A stretch of DNA of 64,000 bases from Methanospirillum lacunae (GCF_003173355.1 NZ_QGMY01000008.1:372001-436000), one strand, 5' to 3'. Positions 15,500 through 25,622 are shown, counted from the stretch's first letter. A program made the numbers and translations. Notes: a model not told the origin generated them from the letters alone.

Positions 15500-17341
15500 A
15501 TGCCAAAAGGAACAGAGACAATTGTATACAGCCTTGGAGATGGGTGCAGTCTTGCTGATGTGGTTGTCGGCAAGACCTATGCAGGCACTGTCCAGGGGTT
15601 TGCCGCGTTCGGAACCTTTGTGTTCCTGAATAGTTCAACCAAAGGACTCGTTCATAAAAGCAATATGCTTACCAGTCATCAGGAAGGGGATTCTATTCTG
15701 GTACGGGTAGGCAATGTCAGGGATAACGGAAATATTGACCTCGAAGAGGTCATCATCACCTCATATCAGGTTCAGCCAGTGATCTGCAAAAAGCGTGCGA
15801 TTCAACTTGGCGAACTGAAAGGTAAGGTTGGTCGCAGGGTGATGGTTGAGTGCGTGGTCGCCCAGATCAAACAAACATCAGGTCCTACCATCTTCACACT
15901 TGTGGATGCCAGCGGTTCTGAAAATGCTGCTGGGTTTGTAGAGGCCGGTAAAAGAGCATTTCCTGATGCAAGCCAGGGAAGTGTAGTCCGGGCAACCGGG
16001 GAAATCATGCAGCGTGGAGGTCAGATCCAGATCGAACTGGAAAATCTGACAGTACTTCGCGGACCTGAAGCAGATGAAGTCCTTGCAGGTATTGAACAGG
16101 CTATAGATGCACGGGCTGAACCACCTGAAGTTCCACTTCTTGTTGAAAGTGAAGTGCTTGAGAAACTCAGGCCTGCAATGCGAAAGATCGCAAAGATCAT
16201 CAGGCGTGCTGTCTTCACCGCACAGCCGATTCTTCTTCGGCACCATGCTGATGCAGACGGGATATGTTCAGCTGTATCAATTGAACAGGCTGTTATCTCC
16301 CTGATCAATGAATCCGGAGGAGATTATGACTCTGATTATTATCTCTTCAAGCGGGCACCTTCCAAGGCTCCTTTCTATGAGATAGAGGACATAGTCAGGG
16401 ATCTCGATTATGCCACCAGGGATAATGTCAGGTTTGGCCAGAAAATGCCACTCGTCCTCCTGACTGATAATGGATCAACGGAAGAGGATTTGCCTGCCAT
16501 GAAGATGGCAAAGGTGTACGGTATTCCAATGATCGTCTTTGATCACCACCATCCTGATGAGATCGTCGATCAGTACCTCGAGGCGCATGTAAACCCATAT
16601 CATGTCGGTGGAGATTATGGGATCACTGCCGGTATGCTTGGTACCGAGATTGCCCGTTTGATCTGCCCATCTGTTGATCGTCAGATCCGTCATGTCGCCG
16701 CAGTAGCGGGTGTAGCAGACCGTAGTGAAGCACCAGAGCGAAGCAGGTACCTGGAACTGAATGCAGACCGGTTTTCAGAGGAAGAATGTAAGAGAATCGC
16801 TCTGGCTCTTGACTACATTCAGTTTTATCTCCGGTTTAACGATGGAAAGGAACTGATAAAAGATATTCTGGACCTGAATGACAATCATGAGCGTCATCTT
16901 GAGATGGTGAAACTCCTTGAGGATGAAGCCAACATTGCGATTACCGATCAGGTTAAGACCTGCATGCCGCACGTCGGGCATACGGTCCTTAGCAATGGTG
17001 CTCACCTCTTTACAATCGATGTAGAGATTCATGCTCATAAATTCACATTCCCTCCACCAGGCAAGACCTGTGGAGAAGTTCATGATCGACTCTGCCAGCA
17101 ATATGCCGGTGAACCAGTTGTAACCCTTGGATTTGGGCCTGATTTTGTTGTTCTCAGATCCCGGGGTGTGTTCATGAACATACCAAGGATGGTCAGAGAA
17201 CTACGTGATGATCTTCCAGGAGCCGGAGTAAATGGCGGTGGACATCTTGTGGTCGGCAGTATAAAATTCGTTGAAGGAATGCGTTCAGAAGTTACAGAAA
17301 AACTATCTGAAAAGATTGCTCAGTTTTCTACAGTAGAATAA
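15500..17341 (+). CDS. RecJ-like DHH phosphoesterase with N-terminal OB domains
   Basis: The protein has 613 residues. An S1/OB-like domain covers about residues 20-90 (GKTYAGTVQGFAAFGTFVFL), and a second OB fold about 105-190. The DHH core begins near residue 245 with RHHADADGICSA, and the defining motif is FDHHHPDEIVD near 350. The DHHA1 C-terminal domain has GVNGGGHLVVGSIKF. This architecture matches archaeal RecJ-family single-strand exonucleases, some of which associate with GINS. Here the GINS gene is about 19 kb away. The gene stands alone, between weak terminators and a TATA-led gene. Confidence 0.85.
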   Translation: MPKGTETIVYSLGDGCSLADVVVGKTYAGTVQGFAAFGTFVFLNSSTKGLVHKSNMLTSHQEGDSILVRVGNVRDNGNIDLEEVIITSYQVQPVICKKRAIQLGELKGKVGRRVMVECVVAQIKQTSGPTIFTLVDASGSENAAGFVEAGKRAFPDASQGSVVRATGEIMQRGGQIQIELENLTVLRGPEADEVLAGIEQAIDARAEPPEVPLLVESEVLEKLRPAMRKIAKIIRRAVFTAQPILLRHHADADGICSAVSIEQAVISLINESGGDYDSDYYLFKRAPSKAPFYEIEDIVRDLDYATRDNVRFGQKMPLVLLTDNGSTEEDLPAMKMAKVYGIPMIVFDHHHPDEIVDQYLEAHVNPYHVGGDYGITAGMLGTEIARLICPSVDRQIRHVAAVAGVADRSEAPERSRYLELNADRFSEEECKRIALALDYIQFYLRFNDGKELIKDILDLNDNHERHLEMVKLLEDEANIAITDQVKTCMPHVGHTVLSNGAHLFTIDVEIHAHKFTFPPPGKTCGEVHDRLCQQYAGEPVVTLGFGPDFVVLRSRGVFMNIPRMVRELRDDLPGAGVNGGGHLVVGSIKFVEGMRSEVTEKLSEKIAQFSTVE

Positions 17342-17394
17342 TTTCCATTTTTCTATTGTATTCTTACATGATCAATCATTATTATTCAAGCATC

Positions 17395-17402
17395 TTTATA
17401 TG
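17395..17402 (+). promoter_or_regulatory. TATA box for the small wHTH gene
   Basis: TTTATATG at 17395-17402 is about 42 bases before the ATG at 17444. Transcription would start near 17425 and place the GGAGG site (17432-17436) in the leader, a consistent arrangement. Confidence 0.5.
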
Positions 17403-17443
17403 TCTGAACTCTGATTTCTTACTACGCTGATGGAGGCTGTATA

Positions 17444-17695
17444 ATGCCATCACACACATGTTTGAGAGAGAAGTACAATGAGACGCAGACGCGACTCATA
17501 ACTTATCTCCGGAATGGTCTTGGTTCTGGCAGACATTACTTTAAGTCCAAATACATAGCAAAAGATTTGGGTCTGTCGTCCAAGGAGGTAGGCACCAACA
17601 TGGCGATCCTGGCAGAAATCTGTCATGAAATCTCCATAGTCAGGTGGAGCTATTCAAACAGCACCACCTGGATGGTCAGTCCTGCAAAGAATTAA
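17444..17695 (+). CDS. Small winged-HTH-like protein (DUF7123-like)
   Basis: The protein has 83 residues. The pattern RHYFKSKYIAKDLGLSSKEVG followed by ISIVRWSYSNSTTWMV matches a family common in haloarchaea and methanogens. The first half looks like a helix-turn-helix, and the end like a wing. It is probably a DNA-binding protein, with no known target. A ribosome binding site (GGAGG) and a TATA box are both well placed. Confidence 0.65.
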   Translation: MPSHTCLREKYNETQTRLITYLRNGLGSGRHYFKSKYIAKDLGLSSKEVGTNMAILAEICHEISIVRWSYSNSTTWMVSPAKN

Positions 17696-17723
17696 ACTCT
17701 TTTTGCGCCAATAACTGGGTCTG

Positions 17724-17912
17724 ATGAAGACCATTGTCAGCTTTGAATCATCTCTGGAGTTTGTTGGTGATATCAACGACCAGAAAGATTGTCTTATGTC
17801 TCAGGATAATACTCAAGATGATCCTGGTACGCTCTGGTTCAATATTGATGTGCCCAAAGGTCATGGCCTCGTTCCTGGTGACCGGGTGCGAGTGACCGTC
17901 GAAAAATTATAA
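17724..17912 (+). CDS. Small conserved-looking hypothetical protein
   Basis: The protein has 62 residues. It is acidic in its middle part and ends GHGLVPGDRVRVTVEKL, which resembles a short beta-barrel segment. It starts 28 bases after the winged-HTH gene and may share its transcript. No family is recognised and no ribosome binding site is clear. Confidence 0.45.
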   Translation: MKTIVSFESSLEFVGDINDQKDCLMSQDNTQDDPGTLWFNIDVPKGHGLVPGDRVRVTVEKL

Positions 17913-17971
17913 TTCCATTTTATTGTAATGCTCCTGTATTCTGTGTATAATTAATACTTCTGGATTTTCAT

Positions 17972-19633
17972 ATGAACAGATCCCTATATGGCTGGTTTAA
18001 ATGTCTGATTGAGATTGGTCTTCTCCTTCTGACTAATGGTATTGCAAATTATCTTTTTATCAGGCATTACACGTACTATAGCGATGACTGGTCGGATGTG
18101 ATAACCTCCCCTGATTCTTCCAGGACATATTTGTCCGTGTTATCAGATTGTCAGCGTCCGATTCAGTTTGCATTAAAAAAACTGGCATTTTCATTTCACG
18201 GGGCAGATGCACTTTCATTGCAACTTGCAGGCCTCGTTCTCTCTTCAATTTTTCTCATCCTGCTATACCTGATAATCAGAAAAATTGCTACCGATTTTGG
18301 ATATCTGTCATATCTTCCTTTTGTAAGTTGCCTATTGTATGTAGTGATGTGGAATAAGGATGAGGCATATCCCTGGATTATTGTTTCAATCTGTAATGAA
18401 GTGGGATTCCTCTTCTTTGCTGGTTCAATTCTCTGTTATTTATACCGGGATAAACGATTTTTTCTCCCGGTATCATTACTCTTCTATTTCCTTGGTCTTT
18501 TAACATATGAAACCGGAATTGCAATTCCTGTATTATTTCTGGTATATGATCTCCTCAAAGGCCGGAAGATTAGGGACTCTCTTTATTACCTGTTCCCACT
18601 AGGTCTGGTGATGCTGATCCGGACTACTCAGTGGTTTGGGTTTGGGTATGTACGATATGGTCATGATGTTTCCAGTTTTGATCCAACTGTTATTCTTCTC
18701 CATACTGGTCTCTTCATTTTTACATCACTTCTGATACTTTCCAATCAGGTACAATTTTCTGTAATGGGATGGATGCAGGTCACTCCATTACAGGGATTCG
18801 GTATTCTTGCCTGTAATATTCTTCTGATACTTATCATTTCATTCTACCTCCGTCTGTACCGGTTTGTTGAGCGGGGCTCTTTCAGATATCTGCTAATTCT
18901 TATTACCGGGCTTGTAGTAACTTCAGTTCCAATTATCCTGACAACCGGCGGTACTCCGACCCGTGGGTATATTCTGATAGATATTTTTGTAGCTACCTTG
19001 GTAGCGTATCTTGGCATCCGGGCATGTGGTGCAAAATATGCCCGAGTTGTACTCATGGCTCTCATCTTCTGTTCTCTTTTAATCTGCCAGGGGTTGTATG
19101 TAAACTGGGTAGAATCTGGTGAAATTTCAGATAATGTGGCTGGTTATATCTGTTCGCATTCTGGTGAGATCGGTAAATATCCATATCTCTATGTCAATTC
19201 AACTGATTTTGTTAAAAATGCCCCAAATAGTCTGGGAACTGCTTATCATCCGACACGGGAGGATTTGTTCAGGTTGAAAAGAGATGTTCTTGGCAATCAG
19301 TTTGATGATCTGATCACAAAACTTGGGAATGAAGATGTGATAACCCGGATTGATTCAGGGTATGTTCAATATTATAATGCCAAATGTCTAGACCAATGGG
19401 CTTTTGATGGAATGCTGAAAAAGTGCGGGTTACGGAATGTAACGTTGATATATGGTGGAAACTGGTATGGAAATTTCCCTACATATGCCGGGAATAATCA
19501 GATCAGATACCAGCAGTATGATAATTACCACCCAACTGGACCTGAAGTGACTATCCCACGATCAAAGGTATATGAGATTACATGGGATCGTATAACCAGT
19601 TCAGATTTAAAACCGACACTTACCCTTTTTTAA
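17972..19633 (+). CDS. Polytopic membrane protein, GT-C glycosyltransferase-like
   Basis: The protein has 553 residues with about ten predicted transmembrane helices over the first 385 residues and a soluble C-terminal domain. The first loop carries an acidic pair, YYSDDWSD, near residue 36, where GT-C enzymes that use lipid-linked sugars place their catalytic acidic residues. It may take part in surface glycosylation. No partner glycosylation genes are adjacent. The C-terminal domain (residues about 400-553) is not recognised. The last 14 bases overlap the convergent psiE-like gene. Confidence 0.6.
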   Translation: MNRSLYGWFKCLIEIGLLLLTNGIANYLFIRHYTYYSDDWSDVITSPDSSRTYLSVLSDCQRPIQFALKKLAFSFHGADALSLQLAGLVLSSIFLILLYLIIRKIATDFGYLSYLPFVSCLLYVVMWNKDEAYPWIIVSICNEVGFLFFAGSILCYLYRDKRFFLPVSLLFYFLGLLTYETGIAIPVLFLVYDLLKGRKIRDSLYYLFPLGLVMLIRTTQWFGFGYVRYGHDVSSFDPTVILLHTGLFIFTSLLILSNQVQFSVMGWMQVTPLQGFGILACNILLILIISFYLRLYRFVERGSFRYLLILITGLVVTSVPIILTTGGTPTRGYILIDIFVATLVAYLGIRACGAKYARVVLMALIFCSLLICQGLYVNWVESGEISDNVAGYICSHSGEIGKYPYLYVNSTDFVKNAPNSLGTAYHPTREDLFRLKRDVLGNQFDDLITKLGNEDVITRIDSGYVQYYNAKCLDQWAFDGMLKKCGLRNVTLIYGGNWYGNFPTYAGNNQIRYQQYDNYHPTGPEVTIPRSKVYEITWDRITSSDLKPTLTLF

Positions 19634-20045
19634 GTGGATAGAGTCCGTTACTGCGTTTTACCAGGTAGTATGCCGCTCCAAGACTTAACATGAGAAGACT
19701 CAGCCCGATGAGGTGGGAATTCGTTGCTTCTGAAGTGTCAAGAACAATCACTTTTCTGGCAACTGCGATGACGGCCACCATGATGATCACCTCGACATGT
19801 ATGACATTTTCCCGGAGGTATGCAAGGATGGTTTCAAAGAATTCAATCCCTATCAATACCAGAAGAAACAGGCTGAAGATTGAGAGTACTTCCTTATTTT
19901 CAAGTAAGGGAAAGACCTGTTGATCGAAGATGTATGTAAAAATTATGTATGCAAGATCCATTACCGAGGCTATTAGAACAATTCCAAGGAGGAATAGCAA
20001 TATTCCATAGAGTGTTTTTTCAAATCCTGTGATGAGTTTGATCAT
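19620..20045 (-). CDS. PsiE-family membrane protein
   Basis: The protein has 141 residues with four hydrophobic segments (about 10-32, 48-68, 78-96 and 110-130). The middle segment FFETILAYLRENVIHVEVIIMVAVIAVARKVIV is typical of the PsiE family (phosphate-starvation-inducible E), whose biochemical role is unknown. It lies downstream of amt on the same strand, separated by 129 bases with two hairpins. Confidence 0.75.
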   Translation of the reverse strand: MIKLITGFEKTLYGILLFLLGIVLIASVMDLAYIIFTYIFDQQVFPLLENKEVLSIFSLFLLVLIGIEFFETILAYLRENVIHVEVIIMVAVIAVARKVIVLDTSEATNSHLIGLSLLMLSLGAAYYLVKRSNGLYPLKKG

Positions 20046-20103
20046 TATCTTGAAAGTACGTAGTTTCCCGCAGAGAAGAATATTACGTGAAAGGAATAAG
20101 GAT

Positions 20104-20152
20104 GATGAGGGGTAACCTCATCCGTGATCCAAAGGCATCTTTCTTATGCCTT
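20104..20152 (-). promoter_or_regulatory. Two consecutive hairpins between amt and the psiE-like gene
   Basis: GATGAGG-GGTAA-CCTCATC (20104-20122) and AAGGCAT-CTTTCTT-ATGCCTT (20132-20152) are perfect seven-base stems. They lie just after the amt stop on the minus strand. No T-run follows on that strand, so they may stabilise or separate transcripts rather than terminate them. Confidence 0.4.
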
Positions 20153-20174
20153 GTGGTGAGAAAAGAGATTGAAG

Positions 20175-21371
20175 TTAATTTCTGTGCGTCTCCCCATGCT
20201 GGGAGATATCAAGACCCACATATTCTTCTTCCTCGCTTACACGCAGTCCAATCAGTTTGTCAACAATGATGGCGAGGATCCAGGTTCCAATAAACGAGTA
20301 TGCGAGTATGATAAAAGCACCGCCGAGCTGTAGAATGAGCTGATGACCGTTTCCTGCAATGAGCCCGTTTACCCCTCCTACTGCTGCAGAGGCAAAAATT
20401 CCTACAGATATCGTTCCCCAGAGTCCACCGGTTCCGTGGATTGCCCAGGCATCCAGACTTTCATCCCACTTTTGTTCAAGTCTGAATACTAAGGCAAAAT
20501 AACAGAGAAATCCTGAAACCGCTCCGATAACAACTGCTTCCATCGGGCCGACAAACCCTGCTGCCGGAGTTATTGCCCCGAGTCCTGCGATGGTGCCCGA
20601 TATCATGGAAAGTGAGCTTGGCTTGCCTTTGTACCACGATACAAACATGTACGAGAATGTCCCCGCTGCTGCAGCAATGTTGGTCACTATGAATGCGTTA
20701 ACTGCAATGTTGTTCACTGCTAAGGCGCTTCCTGCATTAAAACCAAACCAGCCAAACCAGAGGATAGCACCACCGATGAGTGTCATCGGGATATTGCTGG
20801 GTTGAAGAGAGTACTCTCCAAAACCTCTGCGTTTGCCGATAACGAATGCCAGTGCAAGGGCTGAAAATCCAGCACAAATATGAACGCCTATACCTCCGGC
20901 AAAATCGAGCACTCCTATCTGCTGGGCCCATCCTCCTCCCCAGATCCAGTGTGCCACAGGATCATAGATCAACGTTGTCCAGATGAGGCCGAGCAGAAGG
21001 AAAGAAGAAAGTTTGATCCTTTCTGCCACGGCTGAAGTTACAATGGCAAGGGTGATGGCTGCAAATGCCATCTGAAACATCATAAAAACCAGTTTTGGGA
21101 TATTGTCTCCTTCCATGGTAACGCCTGCAAGACCAATATGTTCCAAGCTGCCTATCAGACCCCCAAAGTCAGATCCAAATGCAAGTGAATACCCGAAAAA
21201 TATCCACTGGAGAGAGACCAATGCAAATGAGATGAAAGAAAGGGTTAGCATTGATATGATATTCTTTCGGTGCACAAGTCCGGCATAAAATAACCCGACT
21301 CCAAAGGTCATAAAGATGACAAGTGTTGTGCAAATTAGCACAAATCCCGTGTCGACATAGTTTATCGGCAT
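20175..21371 (-). CDS. amt: Ammonium transporter Amt
   Basis: The protein has 398 residues with eleven predicted helices. It belongs to the Amt/Mep/Rh family, which conducts ammonium across the membrane. The two conserved channel histidines are visible in [17 protein letters not shown] and in [14 protein letters not shown]. The N-terminus reads [28 protein letters not shown], typical of the first helices. Most archaeal amt genes sit next to glnK, the PII regulator. None is found on either side here. Nitrogen control is therefore not visible locally. Confidence 0.95.
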   Translation of the reverse strand: MPINYVDTGFVLICTTLVIFMTFGVGLFYAGLVHRKNIISMLTLSFISFALVSLQWIFFGYSLAFGSDFGGLIGSLEHIGLAGVTMEGDNIPKLVFMMFQMAFAAITLAIVTSAVAERIKLSSFLLLGLIWTTLIYDPVAHWIWGGGWAQQIGVLDFAGGIGVHICAGFSALALAFVIGKRRGFGEYSLQPSNIPMTLIGGAILWFGWFGFNAGSALAVNNIAVNAFIVTNIAAAAGTFSYMFVSWYKGKPSSLSMISGTIAGLGAITPAAGFVGPMEAVVIGAVSGFLCYFALVFRLEQKWDESLDAWAIHGTGGLWGTISVGIFASAAVGGVNGLIAGNGHQLILQLGGAFIILAYSFIGTWILAIIVDKLIGLRVSEEEEYVGLDISQHGETHRN

Positions 21372-21645
21372 TTACCACCTGCGTTAACGCTAAATATTCA
21401 GAGTTTATCATGAAACCGGCGAATGAATATCCGGTGATTGATTTATTTCTGAATAATATCTGCGATGAGAGAAAGAAGTTTATTTCCTCCTAATATAATC
21501 TTTTGTATGTGGTGATCAATATTGCATCCTGTTATGCTCATCAGGTTCGTTAAGGTAGTAATGAGTTCAACTCATGATTTTTATTTTAATTTGAAATTGT
21601 CAACGGGAAAAATTGATACCTGATAATTATGAATATATAGATACT

Positions 21646-22233
21646 ATGAATCGCCGATATCTGATGATCGTCATAGTTTTCAGTACAATAATTCTTCTTC
21701 TGATAGCTAGCCAAGTTGCGGCAAAAACCGTCTGGAGTATTGCTGATCCAAGTGATCCAAAAAATTCGGCTCTGATTTCTGAAGCAGAATCTAAAGGATA
21801 TTGGAATTTTGCCTATGATGATGCCGCCCCTTTCGTTACTGCAGGTTTGTACTGTTGCTGGTGGGAACGGTGGTACAAGTGGAATAAATTTAGTGAGTGG
21901 AAAGATGCCCAGGCTAATACTCTGAACTTAGGAAAATCGGTGGATACCAAGAGTTTCACTCCTGGATCAGTTGGTTCCTCTGAAGTCAAGGCTTCTCCAA
22001 CATTGACTCAAATTCAGCCTGAAGACGGATACTGTCCAAGCTGTTGTTCTATCTGCGACGATGATACTGCGATGGATCTTCAGGCGAGATCTGACGCTAT
22101 CATGGCGAAGAAGCCCTGGCTGACTGAAGGGAAAAACACAGGGACGACCTCAACTGGCACAACTGAAATGGCTAAATCGATGGTAACTGCATCACCAACA
22201 GTGGCACAAATGACTTTTTCAGATGCAATATAA
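21646..22233 (+). CDS. Exported cysteine- and tryptophan-rich protein, unknown
   Basis: The predicted protein has 195 residues from ATG 21646; an upstream TTG at 21613 would only add polar residues before the signal. A signal peptide is visible (LMIVIVFSTIILLLIASQVAA, positive charges before it). The mature part has two unusual clusters: LYCCWWERWYKWNKF near residue 70, and YCPSCCSICDDD near 127. Cysteines would form disulfides or bind metal outside the cell. The C-terminal part is Ser/Thr-rich like a linker. No family is recognised. The gene is monocistronic and followed by an AT-rich gap. Confidence 0.6.
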   Translation: MNRRYLMIVIVFSTIILLLIASQVAAKTVWSIADPSDPKNSALISEAESKGYWNFAYDDAAPFVTAGLYCCWWERWYKWNKFSEWKDAQANTLNLGKSVDTKSFTPGSVGSSEVKASPTLTQIQPEDGYCPSCCSICDDDTAMDLQARSDAIMAKKPWLTEGKNTGTTSTGTTEMAKSMVTASPTVAQMTFSDAI

Positions 22234-22541
22234 TCTTTAAGGTAGTTTCATTTTTTTGGGATAATAATAACTAAAATAAAAATGATGTTTCCTTATGTTT
22301 TTTTTTATTTTTTCATTATTCAATTATTATTAAAATCTGATTTTCGTTGTAAAAAGAGATATTTTTTAAGTTCTATAGAGAGGTATCTGAATAATTAAAA
22401 AGCAACTTTAAATCATAAAATAGGTAACCTAAAATAAATCGAACTTGAAACTTTCATTGCCATCCATTGATGACTTAACAAACGTCTTACGGTTTAGAAT
22501 GATAAGAATAACAAAAAATTGCTGTCGAATATCAGAATGTG
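22234..22541. other. AT-rich intergenic gap
   Basis: About 300 bases without a gene. T-runs near 22249-22258 and 22299-22314 may end the upstream transcript. Nothing else is recognisable. Confidence 0.4.
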
Positions 22542-23012
22542 ATGTATAAAAAAGAATTTGTAATTTTTTGCTTTCTATATTTTTTATGTCCTCTTCATTT
22601 TTTTATTATTGGTGAAGGGAATGGATATGGTATTCAAGGTTTTTTATTCCGGTATCAGATAACACCCCAAGGAAACAGTTTTATATCGATTATAAATGAG
22701 ATTCGATATGTGTTTTCAGGCCTAATTGATGGAAAAAGTGGATTTTCAATCATATTTTGGGTCTTTGGTTCATTTCTTTTCTCATTAGCTTTTTTTTTGT
22801 TTTTATATAATTATAATCTATTCACACGAAAAAAATTTTTTTTAATCTTTAGTTTGATGGTTATTTCCGGTATTTGTTTATTATTATCTTGTGTTATTCA
22901 ATATGGAATTTTCTTTAATGGTCCAGCAGGTGTCTCAATCTTGATTGGTCTACCCTTCCTCATGTATTTTGCATGGATATTTTTTATAGGCAATAATCAA
23001 TGTTCTGCTTAA
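22542..23012 (+). CDS. Hypothetical four-helix membrane protein
   Basis: The protein has 156 residues from ATG 22542 (a GTG lies one codon upstream). Hydrophobic segments lie near residues 5-24, 68-90, 96-120 and 130-148. There are no recognised motifs. It is very AT-rich, like the convergent gene whose stop it overlaps by four bases. It might be an accessory surface-synthesis protein, but that is only a guess from the neighbouring GT-C-like gene. Confidence 0.5.
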   Translation: MYKKEFVIFCFLYFLCPLHFFIIGEGNGYGIQGFLFRYQITPQGNSFISIINEIRYVFSGLIDGKSGFSIIFWVFGSFLFSLAFFLFLYNYNLFTRKKFFLIFSLMVISGICLLLSCVIQYGIFFNGPAGVSILIGLPFLMYFAWIFFIGNNQCSA

Positions 23013-24943
23013 CAAGTATTGGATAAAATATACTCAAAAAATGCTTTTATAGCAGGAAGTAGACAAGGATATTGATCAAAGAGATTGCTTGAATAGTTTA
23101 TTATTATTAACTGTGAGAATTGCCATAATAATGGAAGAACAATAAGAATTGGAAGTAAGAGATAAATTATTTTATTCGTTTTAAGAATAATAATTTCGAA
23201 ATAGAATAATATTGTTAATATTCCTAAAATCGAAAAAATCAATGAACCAATAATAACATTGATCCAAAGAAAAAAATCAGAATAATCAAAGTACGGATAT
23301 GATCTTGCTGTTATTCCTATAATGATAAATATTCCTATCAAGGTAAAAATCGCGATTCTCTTTACCATTTTTTGGAGACAAAATGAAGAAATCTTGAATT
23401 TCAGAAGAATAATAAGACCAATCAAAGATAATGGTAAATATAGTGGACTTAAATATCTGACATCTGGATAAATACCGACACTATTTCCTAAATTTCCAAT
23501 TGATGTTAAATAAGCTAGAATTGTCGTTACTGATAAACTTCCCAAAATGAAAATTATTTGAATTTCTATTAGTTGTATTTTTGGTTTTATATATATGATT
23601 AGAATGGGTAAAACTAACATTGATAGAAAGAAAATTGGCGTCAAAGCAAAGATAGGTAGTTTCAAAGATTCTGGAAATAATAAAACTGAAAAAATACCAC
23701 TAAACAAGTTTTCTCCAGGTGTCATTCGTTGAATGAAGACGAATGTTATATTTATTAGGGTATGAAGACCAGTTTCAATTATATTTTGATCTGAAATTCC
23801 ATAGTAATTTAATGAAGCATTACTTTCGGTAATAATCTCATATCCACTAATGGTTTGCCATGGCATTTTAAGGACGTTTCCCATAACAATGTAGTTATTA
23901 ATAAATAGTGGTATTAAACCGATAAGATAGGAGAATGGTGATAGTAAGATGATTAATATTGATTTTAAATTTTTATGAATTTCTAATTGTATTCCTATTA
24001 ATGGGAGATACGTTGTACATAATCCCAAAAAAATAAAAGAACCATATTCAGGTCTGATCCATGTAAGCAATCCAGATATTATAAATGTGGTAATTCCAAA
24101 CCAGGGATCCTTTGTTTTCATGTGGAGGAGAATGCTGTATATTAGAAGGGCGAAAAAAAACATGATGTCAAGGTGGTCTTTTACAGTGTTCGTCCAAAAA
24201 ATAGAAGAGGAGCAACATATGCAAGTCACTGAACTAAATATGACTCTGTTTGGTTGGATGAATAACAATTTATTAATTGAGAAAATGAGTTGAAAGTATG
24301 CTGCTAGTATAAGGATATGGTAAAGAATAACAGCTAGGATCTCTACTGAATCTGTATTGTTTGTAGTTGCTATTTGGCTGTAATATAATATGTTCAAAAA
24401 TAAAAAAATAAATATTGATGATAATACTAAAAGTTTTTTTCTGGTAGTGACCTTGAATGTTACTGAAGATAAAAATTCTCTAAATTTTTCTCTGGAAATG
24501 TTCTTTTGATTGAAATTATTAAAGCAGTTCTTTCCAACTAATGAAAATTCTTCTTCAGTCATCAAGCAGGGCTGTATGGATTTTTTAACTTCGTGGTTAT
24601 TTTCATTCCATTTTAGAAATACGAGAAAAGCCAATGAAAACCAAATAATAATAAAAAAATAGGGTATATTTCCATCACTAAATTTTACTATCCAAAGCAT
24701 TGGCGTCGAAAAAAGTGGCAAATATGATGTGTAAGGTAATATATTTTTTCGAATTTCAAAGTATTTATAGGGAGTCCCATTTGAAAAAGTACCATATTTA
24801 CCTTCATTGAAAAGTATTTGAGATCCGTGTGATAATTGATTGAGTTGGTTTACGGTAATCCATTCATCATTAAGGAACATTATTGGATGAATAAATATTA
24901 AGGCTATTAAGAAAATGATGGGTAACAGTATTTTCAAGTTCAT
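23009..24943 (-). CDS. Large polytopic membrane protein, GT-C glycosyltransferase-like
   Basis: The protein has 644 residues with about twelve predicted helices. The first periplasmic loop has an acidic pair in FLNDEWITVNQLNQLSHG near residue 25, the position of catalytic acidic residues in GT-C enzymes. It resembles dolichol-phosphate-sugar-dependent transferases, but I cannot name a substrate. It is strongly AT-rich and lies alone between unknown genes and a pilin, which suggests a role in surface or pilin glycosylation in acquired DNA. Confidence 0.55.
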   Translation of the reverse strand: MNLKILLPIIFLIALIFIHPIMFLNDEWITVNQLNQLSHGSQILFNEGKYGTFSNGTPYKYFEIRKNILPYTSYLPLFSTPMLWIVKFSDGNIPYFFIIIWFSLAFLVFLKWNENNHEVKKSIQPCLMTEEEFSLVGKNCFNNFNQKNISREKFREFLSSVTFKVTTRKKLLVLSSIFIFLFLNILYYSQIATTNNTDSVEILAVILYHILILAAYFQLIFSINKLLFIQPNRVIFSSVTCICCSSSIFWTNTVKDHLDIMFFFALLIYSILLHMKTKDPWFGITTFIISGLLTWIRPEYGSFIFLGLCTTYLPLIGIQLEIHKNLKSILIILLSPFSYLIGLIPLFINNYIVMGNVLKMPWQTISGYEIITESNASLNYYGISDQNIIETGLHTLINITFVFIQRMTPGENLFSGIFSVLLFPESLKLPIFALTPIFFLSMLVLPILIIYIKPKIQLIEIQIIFILGSLSVTTILAYLTSIGNLGNSVGIYPDVRYLSPLYLPLSLIGLIILLKFKISSFCLQKMVKRIAIFTLIGIFIIIGITARSYPYFDYSDFFLWINVIIGSLIFSILGILTILFYFEIIILKTNKIIYLLLPILIVLPLLWQFSQLIIINYSSNLFDQYPCLLPAIKAFFEYILSNTC

Positions 24944-25235
24944 TGTATCAGGTTATAATAATTACGTTAATATGTGATCTTCCATCATTGTTTAATTATT
25001 ATTATCAGAATATTATGAAATTAAGTAGAATTTTTGAAATCATTAGTTTTTTATACTGACTAAAAACCGATTAGAATATCTGGTACAATATGGAAGTTCT
25101 TTAAGTTTTTAATCAATGGTATTTCAAGAATAAAAAACTCCTTTGAATAACAACTTGGACGATATAATAATTTTAATATTATTATAATAATTAAATTACA
25201 TCTATCTAATAAAAAAAGAAAAAAATTAATTATTG
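24944..25235. other. AT-rich gap with pilin terminator
   Basis: No gene was found. On the minus strand, oligo-T runs (A-runs at 25210-25226 on the plus strand) follow the pilin stop by about ten bases, fitting an archaeal T-rich terminator. The rest is low-complexity AT sequence. Confidence 0.45.
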
Positions 25236-25622
25236 TTATACTGATGTATCAACAACAACTTGCTTACTTCCATCTTTAAAGGTTGCAGTAACCACTACCT
25301 TTGATTTGGCAGTTTGGGAAGCACCCCCTATCGTTTTATATGATCCTATTGTTGTTGGCCCAGCTGTTCCCGTAGATCCATCAATTGACACAAGCGTTGA
25401 ACTTATATCTGCGCTATCCTTCCCTCCCTGAGAGGTAACAATAACTTGTGTAGTTGATGAAGATGATCTTTCAACGGTGAAAGCTACATTTTTTGTTTTT
25501 TGGACATTCCCTGTCATACCAAAAACAAATGCTGCAATCACTGCTGCCAGAATAACTGTGATTGCCACCATCAGAATAACACCAATAACCGGAGATACTG
25601 CTTCTTCTTTTTTCGTATACAT
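25236..25622 (-). CDS. Archaeal type IV pilin (DUF1628 class)
   Basis: The protein has 128 residues. The N-terminus KKEEAVSPVIGVILMVAITV is the classic archaeal pilin signal: short charged leader, processing region, then a 25-residue hydrophobic helix ending near VFGM. The remaining 90 residues are Ser/Thr/Gly-rich beta-type sequence. It would be processed by a prepilin peptidase and assembled at the surface by type IV pilus machinery not in this window. The ribosome binding site is strong (GGAGGTG on the minus strand, nine bases before ATG). A TATA box lies about 95 bases upstream. Confidence 0.9.
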   Translation of the reverse strand: MYTKKEEAVSPVIGVILMVAITVILAAVIAAFVFGMTGNVQKTKNVAFTVERSSSSTTQVIVTSQGGKDSADISSTLVSIDGSTGTAGPTTIGSYKTIGGASQTAKSKVVVTATFKDGSKQVVVDTSV

